Under the pieces are notes generated by a model. The model had not been told where the DNA came from. It ran no database searches and saw only the letters and a program-made list of their open reading frames with translations. From the NCBI GenBank assembly GCA_023231475.1, contig JALJEE010002140.1:1-24203 (forward strand): a DNA stretch of 24,203 nt, read 5' to 3'. The DNA is from Seison nebaliae. Taxonomy: Eukaryota; Rotifera; Pararotatoria; Seisonacea; Seisonidae. Shown here piece by piece: positions 9,133 to 19,009 of this stretch. The stretch's first letter is position 1, and every line of letters starts with the position of its first letter. The position numbers and the translations under genes were made by a program.

Positions 9133-9944
9133 ATGAGGATTGAGGAGTGTAGTTTTTGTTCATCGAAAATCTATCCGGGACATGGAATCCAATTCGTGCG
9201 AAATGATTGTACAGTTCGATATTTTATGGGAAATAGAAATTTAATGAATTTTCAGATATTTAAATTTTGTCGTTCAAAATGTCACAAAATGTTCAAGAAA
9301 CGTAGAAATCCAAGAAAGTTGAAGTGGACGAAAGCTTATCGAGAAAGTCGCAATAAAGATTTAACTGAAGATTCTGTCATTCAATTACAAAGCGAATTGA
9401 AGACTGGAATAAAAGAGCCTGTGAAATATAGTCGTGAATTATGGAATGAAGGAAGTTAATTTTATTTGAAGAAATTTTAAAATAATTCATTCATTAAGTC
9501 GAGGCAATTAAGACATTGGACAAAATTAAATTGAAAAGACAAAGCGCCCATATCACCAAACGGTTACATTACCATATCAACATATTATAAATATTTCTTA
9601 CAATAATTTTTCAACTTTTTATTTTAGATTAAAGAAAGGTATCGAAGATCGTAGAAAGACAGATATTCGTCATGTAGAAGAAAGTATGCATATGATCCGT
9701 TCACCTGCAGCACCGAAATTATGTTGGGAATTTTTTTTAATTTTCCGAATTTTAATTTCTCATTGCAGCTTTATTGGACACGTTGGCTGAAGTGGAGAAA
9801 GTGAGAAAGAAGAATAGAATATCAGCCAAATCGGCAAGATTCCAAGAGAAAGTTGAAATTATCGAAGAGGAAATAATATCTGACGAGGAGATGAAACTGG
9901 ATGAAGAAGAGAAGAAAGTGCTCTTGGAGGAAATGGAAAGTTAA
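9133..9944 (+). CDS. RLP24: Ribosome biogenesis protein RLP24 (RSL24D1), 5 exons
   Basis: RLP24 is a nucleolar assembly factor that holds the place of ribosomal protein eL24 on pre-60S particles until export. Exons 9133-9213, 9256-9454, 9499-9562, 9628-9722 and 9769-9944 give 204 residues. The N-terminus is nearly invariant: [46 protein letters not shown] and WTKAYR. The zinc ligands are Cys6, Cys9, Cys32 and Cys36. Next come [27 protein letters not shown] and [16 protein letters not shown], then an acidic, Lys-rich tail. Exon 3 is very short (64 nt) but matches the conserved helix between RELWN and the RKG motif. Intron 1 is only 42 nt, a multiple of three, with no stop, so a retained form would carry 14 extra residues next to the zinc site. 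AATAAA is at 9991-9996. Confidence 0.92.
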
Positions 9945-10102
9945 AAAAAAATTATAAATAATTTCTAATTTTATTGTAAAGTAATTCGAAAATAAATTTT
10001 TTTCCAACAAAATCATTTCTCACATTAAAATTCTTTTATTTCTTTTTTATAAAATGAATTTTCCATATTTTAAATTTCGTATTAAATTTAAATATCCAAA
10101 TC

Positions 10103-10808
10103 TTATCCTGTGTAAAATTCAGGAATATCTTTTCCTTTGATAACATGTCGTTCAGCAGTTCCATTCTTGTTGATAACTGCCAATCGAACGACGCCACCAG
10201 ATGAACCATCTCTGGAAATAGCCAAAGAGACAGCTAAAATATAAAAATAATTAGAAATTTAATGATGATTTAAAATAACAATTTAGAACGAAGTGAAGAC
10301 ATTCTTCTTTCGTCATATTCTTCTTGAAATTACTGTCGACATATCCGTAAATGTAACCAGAACCTGATCCACCAATAGCTATCGGTTGTCTTGTTACCAT
10401 TCCACCCAATGGAACGACGTAAACTTGTCCTCCATTAATCTTGTCCCATCCAGCACAAATAATTCCTGCCTTAAGACTATCGCGATTTCCGTAACAATAT
10501 TGACGGAAGAGACTGGCAGCAACATTCACTTCATTCTCTTCATTATTCCTCAGAGATTTTAATAATTCCAAATTATATTTGACAACATCAGCAATCGCTT
10601 GAGTATCAGCAGCCGAACCACTTCGACAACACATGATATTTTCTGTGACTGGAGTTAATTTATCGGTTACTCGATTGGCAACGTACACGCCACTACTAGT
10701 ACGAGAATCAGCACCGAGAATGACACCCTCATCATATTCCACTGCCATGATAGTCGTTCCAGTGAGTACTTCCTCGTTCATGAAATCGTTGACATTATCG
10801 ATCTTCAT
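10103..10808 (-). CDS. PSMB6: 20S proteasome subunit beta-1 (PSMB6), 2 exons
   Basis: PSMB6 is the caspase-like catalytic subunit of the 20S proteasome core in cytosol and nucleus. It cleaves after acidic residues and matures by removing its propeptide. Exon 1 is 10808-10280, the intron is 46 nt and exon 2 is 10233-10103, giving 219 residues. The propeptide is 17 residues, ending Gly before Thr18, which is Thr1 of the mature enzyme ([11 protein letters not shown]). Catalytic Asp17 (GADSR) and Lys33 (DKLTPV) are at residues 34 and 50. Mature residue 45 is Arg (CCRSGSAAD), the S1-pocket residue that marks beta-1. The [13 protein letters not shown]-like loop and [15 protein letters not shown] are also present. 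It converges on RLP24 and diverges from the MPV17-family gene. AATAAA on the minus strand lies at 10040-10035. Confidence 0.96.
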
Positions 10809-11204
10809 CTTTCTTTCTCGTTAAGAATATGAATAATAATTTAGAAATTTGTCTGATTCGTTTTTTTCGAACACCTAAAATAATTTGAGCTCTAAATTCA
10901 TAAATTTTACTTCAAATTTTTAATTCAAATCATAAATGCAAGTTCCATGTTCCGCATTCAAATGTTAGCACATGATGTAATCGTCGAAGATAGACAATTT
11001 GATAAACTTTCAACTAATTGAATAATTTTTAGAAAGTTAATTTATAATAGAATTGATATGTAACGAAGAAAATTTAAAATAATTTTTCAAAAAATTTCTA
11101 TTTTTCTTCTTTAGATAATTTGATAAGAATAATTAAATTTCAATTTACTAAACTTATTGTCAGTGAGAGAAGAATAAGATTAATGAGAAATCGATTAATG
11201 GAAA
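10809..11204. promoter_or_regulatory. Divergent promoter region, PSMB6 / MPV17 family
   Basis: This 396-bp AT-rich interval separates two head-to-head start codons. No TATA box stands out in either direction. A pyrimidine tract followed by TTTAG (about 11101-11114) could be a 3' splice site for a 5' UTR intron of the MPV17-family gene. The role as a shared promoter is inferred from arrangement only. Confidence 0.45.
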
Positions 11205-11741
11205 ATGATAAAAAGATTTTTCAAAATGTTACTTTACCCTCCGAACCATGGAACTGTCTCGGAAGTTCTCATTCCTCGAATTACAATGGCTTGTGGAACC
11301 ATGTGCTTGAGTGATTGTGTGACACAATTGATATTTGAGAAGGAGAAAGGAAAAGAATATGATTTAGTGCGAACATTACAATTCGCATCGGTGGGAGTTC
11401 TATTTTCACCTGTCATCTTTTATTGGTATCGATTTCTGGATAAACGTCTACCACTTCCCAAAAATAAATGGAACGGATTGAAGAAGCTTGGATATGACCA
11501 ATTAATCATGTCACCTATTATTTTAAATACATTCTTCATTTACATGTCGATGGTGAAGGGCGAACGTTTGAGCGATCAATATCCCTGGAAATATATCGAC
11601 GCACAAATAATCTCGTATAAGATGTGGCCGATTACGATGTTGTTCAACTTCTATTTTATTCCATTACGATATCAATTATATTTCAATCAAATGGTTGCAT
11701 TCTGTTTTAACGTCATTCTCTCATATATCAACTATCGATAA
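11205..11741 (+). CDS. MPV17/PMP22-family organelle inner-membrane protein
   Basis: MPV17-family proteins are small four-helix membrane proteins of the mitochondrial inner membrane or peroxisome. MPV17 itself is tied to mitochondrial DNA maintenance. The single exon encodes 178 residues, the usual family length. The ATG at 11205 is preceded by an in-frame stop three codons upstream. Family landmarks are CLSDCVTQLIFE near residue 35, the hydrophobic ASVGVLFSPVIFYWYRFLD, LGYDQLIMSPIILNTFF, and the C-terminal signature KMWPITMLFNFYFIPLRYQL followed by a final helix. The usual Gln after W-P is Met here. The N-terminus (MIKRFFKMLLY) is basic and hydrophobic and fits mitochondrial insertion. I cannot tell which paralogue it is. 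AATAAA is at 11816-11821. Confidence 0.88.
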   Translation: MIKRFFKMLLYPPNHGTVSEVLIPRITMACGTMCLSDCVTQLIFEKEKGKEYDLVRTLQFASVGVLFSPVIFYWYRFLDKRLPLPKNKWNGLKKLGYDQLIMSPIILNTFFIYMSMVKGERLSDQYPWKYIDAQIISYKMWPITMLFNFYFIPLRYQLYFNQMVAFCFNVILSYINYR

Positions 11742-12224
11742 ATAATATCTTCCCCACTTCACTTTTGTTTATTCTACTCGATTCACTCATGTGTATACAT
11801 TTCTTTAGCGTTTATAATAAATCTTTCTTACAAAACTTTAAACTCTCCCCTATAGACGAGAGGGGAAAGAGAATGAACTTTTCTTGTTCTTCTCAAATTG
11901 GTAAGTCGAAACATATGAGAAGAAGTGTGCAACATTAGCTCCTTCTTATTCCATTGTTTTAAATTAATGAATTTTTCTTACAAAACACAATTCTCCAAAA
12001 AAAGAAAATATACACGCATACGTACGTGTATTTTTAATATGCACGTCCCATTACAATCATTCTATACGTATATACAGCTATGTATGACAAAAAAGATTTC
12101 TTAACGTTGTTTTTTTAAACGATGTGTAAGAGAAGTAGATTTAGAATTCGATTAGAACGTTGGTGATTGAACGAGCTAAAATTTGAATCGTTTCATGAAA
12201 TTGTACTGTGTTAATGAATAGTGA
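11742..12224. other. Intergenic after the MPV17-family gene
   Basis: This stretch holds the MPV17-family polyadenylation signal (11816-11821), a small hairpin CCCCT...AGGGG (about 11849-11867) and an alternating purine/pyrimidine patch with TACACG and CGTGTA arms (about 12010-12030). I see no gene. Confidence 0.5.
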
Positions 12225-12559
12225 TGAGTCGTCTAGACGGATGGTTAGAGAATGAGAGATATGTCTTCAAGATTACATTTAACCATCAAAGAAAAACTGT
12301 TAAGCAGTTTGTGTAATTAAGCAATCATTTCTTCCACGCATGTCTTCAGTTTTACAAATTCTTCTTATATTATTTACATTAGGAATAGATAAAGTTGGTT
12401 ATTTCACTGGAAATATATTGGAAATATTTGAATTCGTGGTTTCCTTGGTAATGAAACTTCAATACAATTTTTTCACAAACGATTTTCAAATTAAAAATTC
12501 TCTTACTAATTCTTATATCATAATTCATTAGATTTATATTCATTTATATTTCACTCTCC

Positions 12560-12895
12560 ATGAATACGATACTTCAATCGACGACTGGTTTAAAAGGTGA
12601 CGGAGACAATAATCTACAAACGGGAAGACGACAAACAACCTGCAATTTTCCACCAGTGGAAGTGAACAAGAAGAATTTGTTGGAAGAATATGGAAATGTG
12701 AGAACGATGGTTCGAAGAGTATCGTTCCATTGGTTCTGCATGGATCGAAGAGATGTCCTACAACTCATCAAACATATCATACATCTAGCTACTTTCACAT
12801 TGTCATCGTTGCGTTGTGCTAAATTTATTCTATTAATAATTTACGGAAGAATGCCAGGAAATGTTCGGAGAATTCTTTCGAGTCTTTTCTTCTGA
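12560..12895 (+). CDS. Small open frame, uncertain gene (111 codons)
   Basis: An uninterrupted frame from the ATG at 12560 to a stop at 12895 encodes 111 residues. It has a polar first half (TGLKGDGDNNLQTGRRQ) and a basic, hydrophobic second half (QLIKHIIHLATFTLSSLRCA, LLIIYGRM). I recognise no family. A possible upstream exon starts at an ATG near 12225 (MSRLDGWLENERYVFKITFN...) and could splice in phase from a donor at 12310 to 12532. A rival model in another frame uses the same upstream exon and gives EYDTSIDDWFKR, then GSEQEEFVGRIWKCENDG. Both look plausible, and the sequence alone does not decide. The stop lies 16 bp from the stop of AP-3 beta on the other strand, so transcripts would overlap. 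Confidence 0.33.
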   Translation: MNTILQSTTGLKGDGDNNLQTGRRQTTCNFPPVEVNKKNLLEEYGNVRTMVRRVSFHWFCMDRRDVLQLIKHIIHLATFTLSSLRCAKFILLIIYGRMPGNVRRILSSLFF

Positions 12896-12911
12896 TCAAG
12901 TTCCTCTTCAT

Positions 12912-15900
12912 TTATTCATCTGTATATAATATATGAACTTCTTCCACAATCTTCTGATGCAACGCACTACCAAGTAAACAGTCGTCACAAATCGTTTGAA
13001 TGATTAGGATTCCGTCCTCCTTCTCTTTTATTCCAATCAAGACGTAGATTTCATCGTTCAATAATAATCGTCCTGCGAAACTTTAAGAAAAATTTAAAAT
13101 TTCCACAAAATTTATTTATAAACTAACTGAATTTCTTTGTTATCATTCGATGGTGAGGGAATAACGTTGTTCGTTTTGACAATATGGGAAATTATCGTTT
13201 TCTTTTCATTTTCCCAAATCCTTCCATTCAATTTCAATTGTTCTTCATTTAACGATAATCCACAATTCTTACCTGAAAGCAATATTTATTTATTTTGAAT
13301 TGTTCGTAAATAAATTAACCAATTCTCTCTTCATATTCTCCCCTTGTCAAACAGAGCGGTTCGAACATCTCACCAGGTGGAATAGTGACGATGGAATCGA
13401 TAAGGAATTCCTGATTTTCATCAGTTATCCAATTTCGAAATACAAATTTCAAATTTAATTTCAATTGACGATGATTCGCATTTTTCATACGAACTGGTAG
13501 ACAATAGATCTCCAATTCGTCTCCATTATTCTCATAGAAAAGTCGATTGGAATGTTTAAGTGAATCTCCATTTTCTGGATGATAATCGAATTCTTCCGAC
13601 GAATCATTCCTCAATTCGATTTCTTGGAATTCATTGTCTTTCGACAATTGTTCACACGTCAACAATAAATATATATTTGCCGTTTCATAATTGTCGTTCG
13701 TGTGAAGAATGTGACGATTTCGTACAAATAAATATTTCATTTTTAACATATGTGAAATTGACGTATCCACAATATTCCATTGATGATTCAATTCATTTTC
13801 ATTTTTCAATAAAAAATTTATGGAATTTTCTTCACTATTTCTCTTCTCTAAAATCTTTTGGAGAAGTTTCTTTTTTTTCAAAATTTCATCTTCTTTATTC
13901 TCATTCATTTCTTGATAGATTGATCGATTTTTCATTGACGATGATATTTCTTTCTCTAATTGTCCTGATTGTCGATTTTCTTGATCAAGATCAAGTAACA
14001 TTCCTGATTGACTTTTAATTATTTCTTCTTTCTCCTCTTCTTCTTCATCTGATTCACTATCATCATCAGTTTCTTCTTCATCATCTGATTCTTCATCATC
14101 TGATTCTTCTTCGTCATCAGATTCTTCTTCGTCATCGTTATCACTTTCTTCTTCTTCGGATTCATCTTCAGAATCATCAGAAATATTTCTAACAAAATCT
14201 TTCGATGCCATTTGTAATTTCATTTTTCTTTCCTGTAATTTCTCTTCTAATAATTTCTTCTCTAACGATTGTCTTTTTTGTTCTTCTAATTTCTTCAATA
14301 ATTTCTCTTGACCAATTTCCGATAATTTACGACTTTTCTCATTCAACAATTTCTCCTTCTTTCTAATTTTCTTTTCTTCTCCATCTTCTGATTCATCTTC
14401 ATCATCATCCTCATCATCATCCGATTCGTCTTCTGATGATTCAGGATCAGGTCCATCTGTACTCGATCCATGATGATTAGCGTCATCGATATCATCGAAA
14501 AAGTTCTCGTACGAATCTTTGTTCATTTTATATTGAATGTTTTGTGATGATGTGAGTGGATCTTTCACAGACGCTTGTCGACTACCAAATCCAACACATT
14601 TCTTATTTCCTGTAATGTTCGACATCGAAGTAACAGATTGTTGTTGTGGAGGTAGCGTCACATTACGAACGGAGTTATCAGGTTTAATTTTGGGGAAATT
14701 GGGCAATTGCTTATATCCGTTCAATTTCATACTCATTAAAAATGATAAACTTCCCACTCGATATTCATTCAAATGATTCAAAGTATTTGAATTGATCGTG
14801 GGAGTTTGTTTCTTCACTAACAAAATCTTTTTAGCTGCTCGACTCAATGTGGGACATTTGGTGGAATTGAACAATAAACATTTCAATAATCTCACACGAT
14901 CTCTAATATCATAATCGAGATCATATTTGGCTAAAGTGAAAATATATTGAACGAGCAACGGAGTTGCATCAGGACATGTCAGACAACATTTCGCTGCAAG
15001 ATCGATAATTTGTAATTTGACGATTTTTTCTTCATGACAAAAATTCTTCGCTAAACGTCTTAAAACGTCAGGAATGTATCGTTTGATTTTGACTGAATAT
15101 TCTCCAATCATCCACAACATTGCGGCACGAGCTTCAGCCACTTCGATCGTATCAAGAAGAATTATCATTTTCTTGATGATTTCCAGATACGGTTCTTTCA
15201 TATATCCGTCACAAGAAACTTGGATTTGTAACAGTTGTTTAATTGCACATACAGTTTCAGCGACGATTTCATTCTCCTTTTTCGAAATCAATGATAATAA
15301 ACCGTTGAGACAAATTGCTGAAATCTCCTTCACTTGAAATGCACATTCGGCCAATGATCTGATTGCGAGACAGGCGAATTCTGTATGAGTATTCGTAATG
15401 TACGTTTGAAATTCTGAGAGTATATTCGAGATATTAATCGACGAAGCCAACGAAGTAATGATTGATAATTTCAACGTTTTCACATAATGAGAATCATCAG
15501 TATGGATATAAAAAGAGGAGAGATGTGGTTCGAATAATGGACGATGACAACGAACTAATTCCAATACATTCTTTAGAACTATAGCTTGTACTTCGGGTCG
15601 AGAGCGAATTAATCTCAATAATGCTTTCACGATGATATGCATCTCATTATATGGTGCCACGTAATGGAACAATTGTACCACTGACATAACCACCGACGAA
15701 TTACGACTTTGTAATAACGGTTTGGTTGATTGGAGAAGTAAACGATGATCTGAATCGATCGGTTTGTCTGGTAACTCGTTATATCTCTTCCGAATCGCAT
15801 TTTCTGATGTCTAAATAATTAAATTTAAATTTTTAAATTTTTTTAATATTTCATAAATAATTATAAGTCACCTCATTTTCTGATGAATTATTGGGATTGA

Positions 15901-16804
15901 GGAATTGCGTTCTCGCATAACGTGTCAATGTTTGAATGATGGCGATTTGACCCCATTCCGATACGTCGACGAGGAGCATACATAATTTCCTGTAGTTCTT
16001 GTGAATTAATTCCAGTCGATTCGGACAAACTTTCTCAAACGCTTGAATTGCACTTCCTATAACTAACTTTGAAAAATAAATTTTAAATTTCAAAAATTTT
16101 CTAATAATAAATTTTCAACAGTTGATCGATCGCCTAATAATTTTTCAATTAATTGAACTAATTCATCAGTTTCGTCACTACTTAATCTAAAGAAATTTGA
16201 TGAAAAAATAATAAAAGAAATTAATTAATGAAAATAATAAAAATAATTAAAAAGGGAAAAAACTCGTGAAATTTAATGATTGCATAACATGCCGTTTTCC
16301 TAACGAACGGTGACATATCTACCGTTGCATCTCGAATAGCAAACAGCATAACAGGTACAATGACTGGTACTCGAATACTGGATAATACACGTAAAGCAGA
16401 TGCTCGAATTAATTGATTTGGATCCTTCAAAATTCAATTTTTAATTCTCATTTCAAAAAGATAGAAACTTTCAATGATCGTTGGAATGTTGAAATAGAGA
16501 GGAGTGCATTATCACATTCCTGTTCCGCATATCTCATGAGATACATGTAAACTAATTTCTTTATTTCAGTATTCTTTGATACCACATTCTTCACCACATG
16601 AGGAAAAACATCGTCACATTCCTTCCCAATTGCTATCATACTAATCAATCTCTTCATTGCTGTCAATTTCAAATTGTCTTTATTCGATTCCAACATATCT
16701 TTAATATCTTCATGTTTATTCGAATTGACGGAGAAGATGTGCATCGTATTTTCATTATTCTCCACATTGAACATTTTATTTCGTACTTCAGGAATGAATG
16801 ACAT
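12912..16804 (-). CDS. AP3B: AP-3 complex subunit beta (adaptin), 7 exons
   Basis: AP-3 beta is a large subunit of the heterotetrameric adaptor that sorts cargo from endosomes to lysosome-related organelles. Exons 16804-16469, 16424-16264, 16186-16120, 16066-15872, 15810-13320, 13272-13128 and 13080-12912 give 1187 residues. The N-terminal adaptin trunk is strongly conserved: [86 protein letters not shown], and [17 protein letters not shown]. The hinge has two Asp/Glu/Ser runs (encoded near 14460-14370 and 14180-14030) separated by a long Lys/Glu helix. The C-terminal domain ends with [16 protein letters not shown]. Introns are 44-77 nt; one starts GTG, the rest GTT. The stop codon overlaps an AATAAA (12916-12911). 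It diverges from METTL15. Confidence 0.95.
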
Positions 16805-17111
16805 CTTCCTTTTCTTTCTCGATATTTCTCAAAAAATTATTTTTCTTATTCAAATTTTTCTACAATTCCCAATTTGCTGATAATGATGATAATATGATAG
16901 TTAGCTAATAATGTCTAATAGTTTATTATTTACAATTGTCACCATACATATATTAAATTGAGAAAAAAATTATTTATCGAATATCAATTTTACTAAATCG
17001 AATGAAAATAAGAAAGAAAAATTTTCGAAATTCTTGAAATGTTGGCTGATGGTTTAAAACCATCAATTTCTATCAAAAACCTTCATATCTTACTTTCGAT
17101 ATTTCATTTGA
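16805..17111. promoter_or_regulatory. Divergent promoter region, AP-3 beta / METTL15
   Basis: This 307-bp AT-rich interval lies between head-to-head start codons. It contains a near-perfect palindrome GATGGTTT-A-AAACCATC (17048-17064), about 50 bp from the METTL15 start. The promoter role is inferred from position; no TATA box is clear. Confidence 0.45.
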
Positions 17112-18264
17112 ATGTTTCAACATTTACATCGAAGTGTATTCTTAAACAAAGTTTTTGATGTGGTGAAGAAATATGAAAAGTTTTAATTTTTCTTTTTAAT
17201 TTTTAAAATTTTACGATAAGGAAAAAAATAATCGATTTTACATTCGGTTGTGGAGGTCATAGTGAAAGATTGTTAAATTATTATCGAATGGAAAAGGTAA
17301 AAGATCATCAAGTGATTGGAATTGATCGAGATGTCAATTGTGAGAAATATGCTGATAATTTAATGAGGAAATATGAAAATTTTCAATTCCATCATCAACG
17401 ATTTGGTGATGTGAAGTTATTAGAGAAATTACCTCACAATTCCTTCGATTGTTGTCTGTTTGATTTCGGTTGTAATTCCATTCAATTGAACGATGTGAAT
17501 CGAGGATTCTCTTTTCAACATTCATTCGATGCACCGTTAGATATGAGATTTGATGGTAGTGGTCGAACTATGTCACCCAATATAACAGCTGCTGATATAT
17601 TGAATTATTTCGATGAAGATTCCTTAATTGAAATATTTAGGAAGTTCATTTCTTTTCATTATATTATCATTGTTTTTTGGTGAAAGATATGGAGAAGAGA
17701 AACGTTCAGAATTAGCAGCTAAATTAATTGTCGATTGGAGGAAGAAGAATAAACGGAAATATCGAATAGTCGCTGATCTTTTAGATTCATTAAAATCATT
17801 AAACAAGTTCTTTATATTTAATTTTGAATATTTATAGTTTATCAATATATTTATTGATATTCCATTTATTATTCATCGAATTTATTATGATAAAATGAAA
17901 AAATTAAAAATTTTTGTAGATACGAAAGTCGTATACATTTCGCTACAAAAATCTTCCAATCTCTAAGAATTTTTGTGAATAATGAATTGGAAGAAATGTC
18001 AACAGGACTAAAAATTGCAGACAAGTTTCCAATTTTGAAAAGTTGACTGAGGAAATGTTTTAATGAAATTTCAGATTGTTGGAAAGAAATGGATTGTTAA
18101 TTTGTATTACGTTCCATTCATTGGAAGATCGAATTGTGAAATTTCATATGAAACAGAATAAAATGTATCGACGGATTGCTTACGAACTGAAAGCGAATGA
18201 GGAAGACATCAAGGACAACGTGAAATGTCGTTCGGCCAAATTTAGAATTGGAGAAAGAAAATAA
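17112..18264 (+). CDS. METTL15: METTL15: mitochondrial 12S rRNA N4-cytosine methyltransferase (RsmH/MraW family), 5 exons
   Basis: In animals METTL15 methylates a cytosine in mitochondrial small-subunit rRNA using S-adenosylmethionine; the bacterial homologue is RsmH. Exons 17112-17179, 17221-17643, 17687-17806, 17920-18024 and 18075-18264 give 301 residues, and all four introns are phase 2. Motif I is IDFTFGCGGHS (residues 27-37). Then come VIGIDRD, FDCCLFDFGCNSIQLN, RGFSFQ, APLDMRFDG, YGEEKRSELAA, HFATKIFQSLRIFVNNELEE, ITFHSLEDRIVK and a C-terminal CRSAKFR, all in family order. The usual HxPVM near the start is degenerate (HRSVFLNKV), and Asn replaces the first Ser of DLGxSS. The short basic N-terminus may act as a mitochondrial import signal. 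A stop codon sits immediately before the ATG. AATAAA is at 18536-18541. Confidence 0.93.
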
Positions 18265-19009
18265 TGAACTTTTTTTTCTCGATTGGAGCAAATTGAGTAT
18301 TATCTCATTGGGAAATGGAATGAGAATGAATTGTGTATGAAATCCAGTCCAAATTGATATGGGAAGAAGAGACATTGATAGTAGCATTTTCTCCACTTTC
18401 AGATCTGACGTGAATGAGAATAAGTTAATGATTAATATTGGAACATCTGCTGCTCGATGGGAACCTTGAAAATTTTGTTTAAGTTGATCATTTGATGGAA
18501 TATTCTCATAATTTTATTTGGAATAATTCTGTTAAAATAAAATTGCTGATAATTTTCTTCATATTCTTTCTATATAGAACTTATTGTCTATTCTTCAATC
18601 TCGTTTGTATATGTGAATTCTGATAATTTATTGGAATAATATTTAAATATTATTCGGAAGTAAACAGTAACATCACTGCATCAGTGAACGGTGGTAGCAG
18701 CAGGAATGATTGAGGCAGCAGACGTAGTAAAAGTAGAATTATTAGGAGAATATGAATTAGAGAGTTCGGAAATAAACAATTTAAATAAAAACTTTTTTTT
18801 CTTTTAAATAAGAATAGAAATTTACATAAAGCGAAGAAGGAAATCAGATTCATTCCAATTTCTTCTTCAACGAAATTCCAATTAACAATTAACTGAATTT
18901 TGTTTAATTTACAAATTTAAAACTAAAACAATTATCGTTCGTCTTCTTCTTCTTATTAACAACAACTTTCTTCTTCTCCTCATTTTAGTCAACTTAAATT
19001 TCTTTTATA
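18265..19009. other. METTL15 3' region and promoter of the disordered-protein gene
   Basis: The first 280 bp are probably METTL15 3' UTR, ending after AATAAA (18536-18541). A frame shifted by one relative to METTL15 remains open from about 18221 to 18343, with coding-like content (LEKENNELFFSRLEQIEYYL). Another short open piece at 18404-18469, with a good 3' splice site before it, reads NENKLMINIGTSAARWEP. I could not join either into a gene. The rest is AT-rich and should hold the next gene's promoter. Confidence 0.4.

Noticed and set aside
12574-12798. Minus-strand open frame of 74 codons
   Set aside because: Mirror of the plus frame at 12560-12895 with no independent coding features.
13560-14018. 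Plus-strand 152-codon frame inside AP-3 beta
   Set aside because: Antisense to a strongly conserved adaptin exon; a shadow frame.
14030-14180. Microsatellite-like TCATCATCTGATTCTTC tract
   Set aside because: It encodes the acidic AP-3 beta hinge in frame; expected for this protein, not a separate repeat element.
18118-18396. Minus-strand 92-codon frame opposite METTL15
   Set aside because: Antisense to the METTL15 last exon and its extended frame; no motif.
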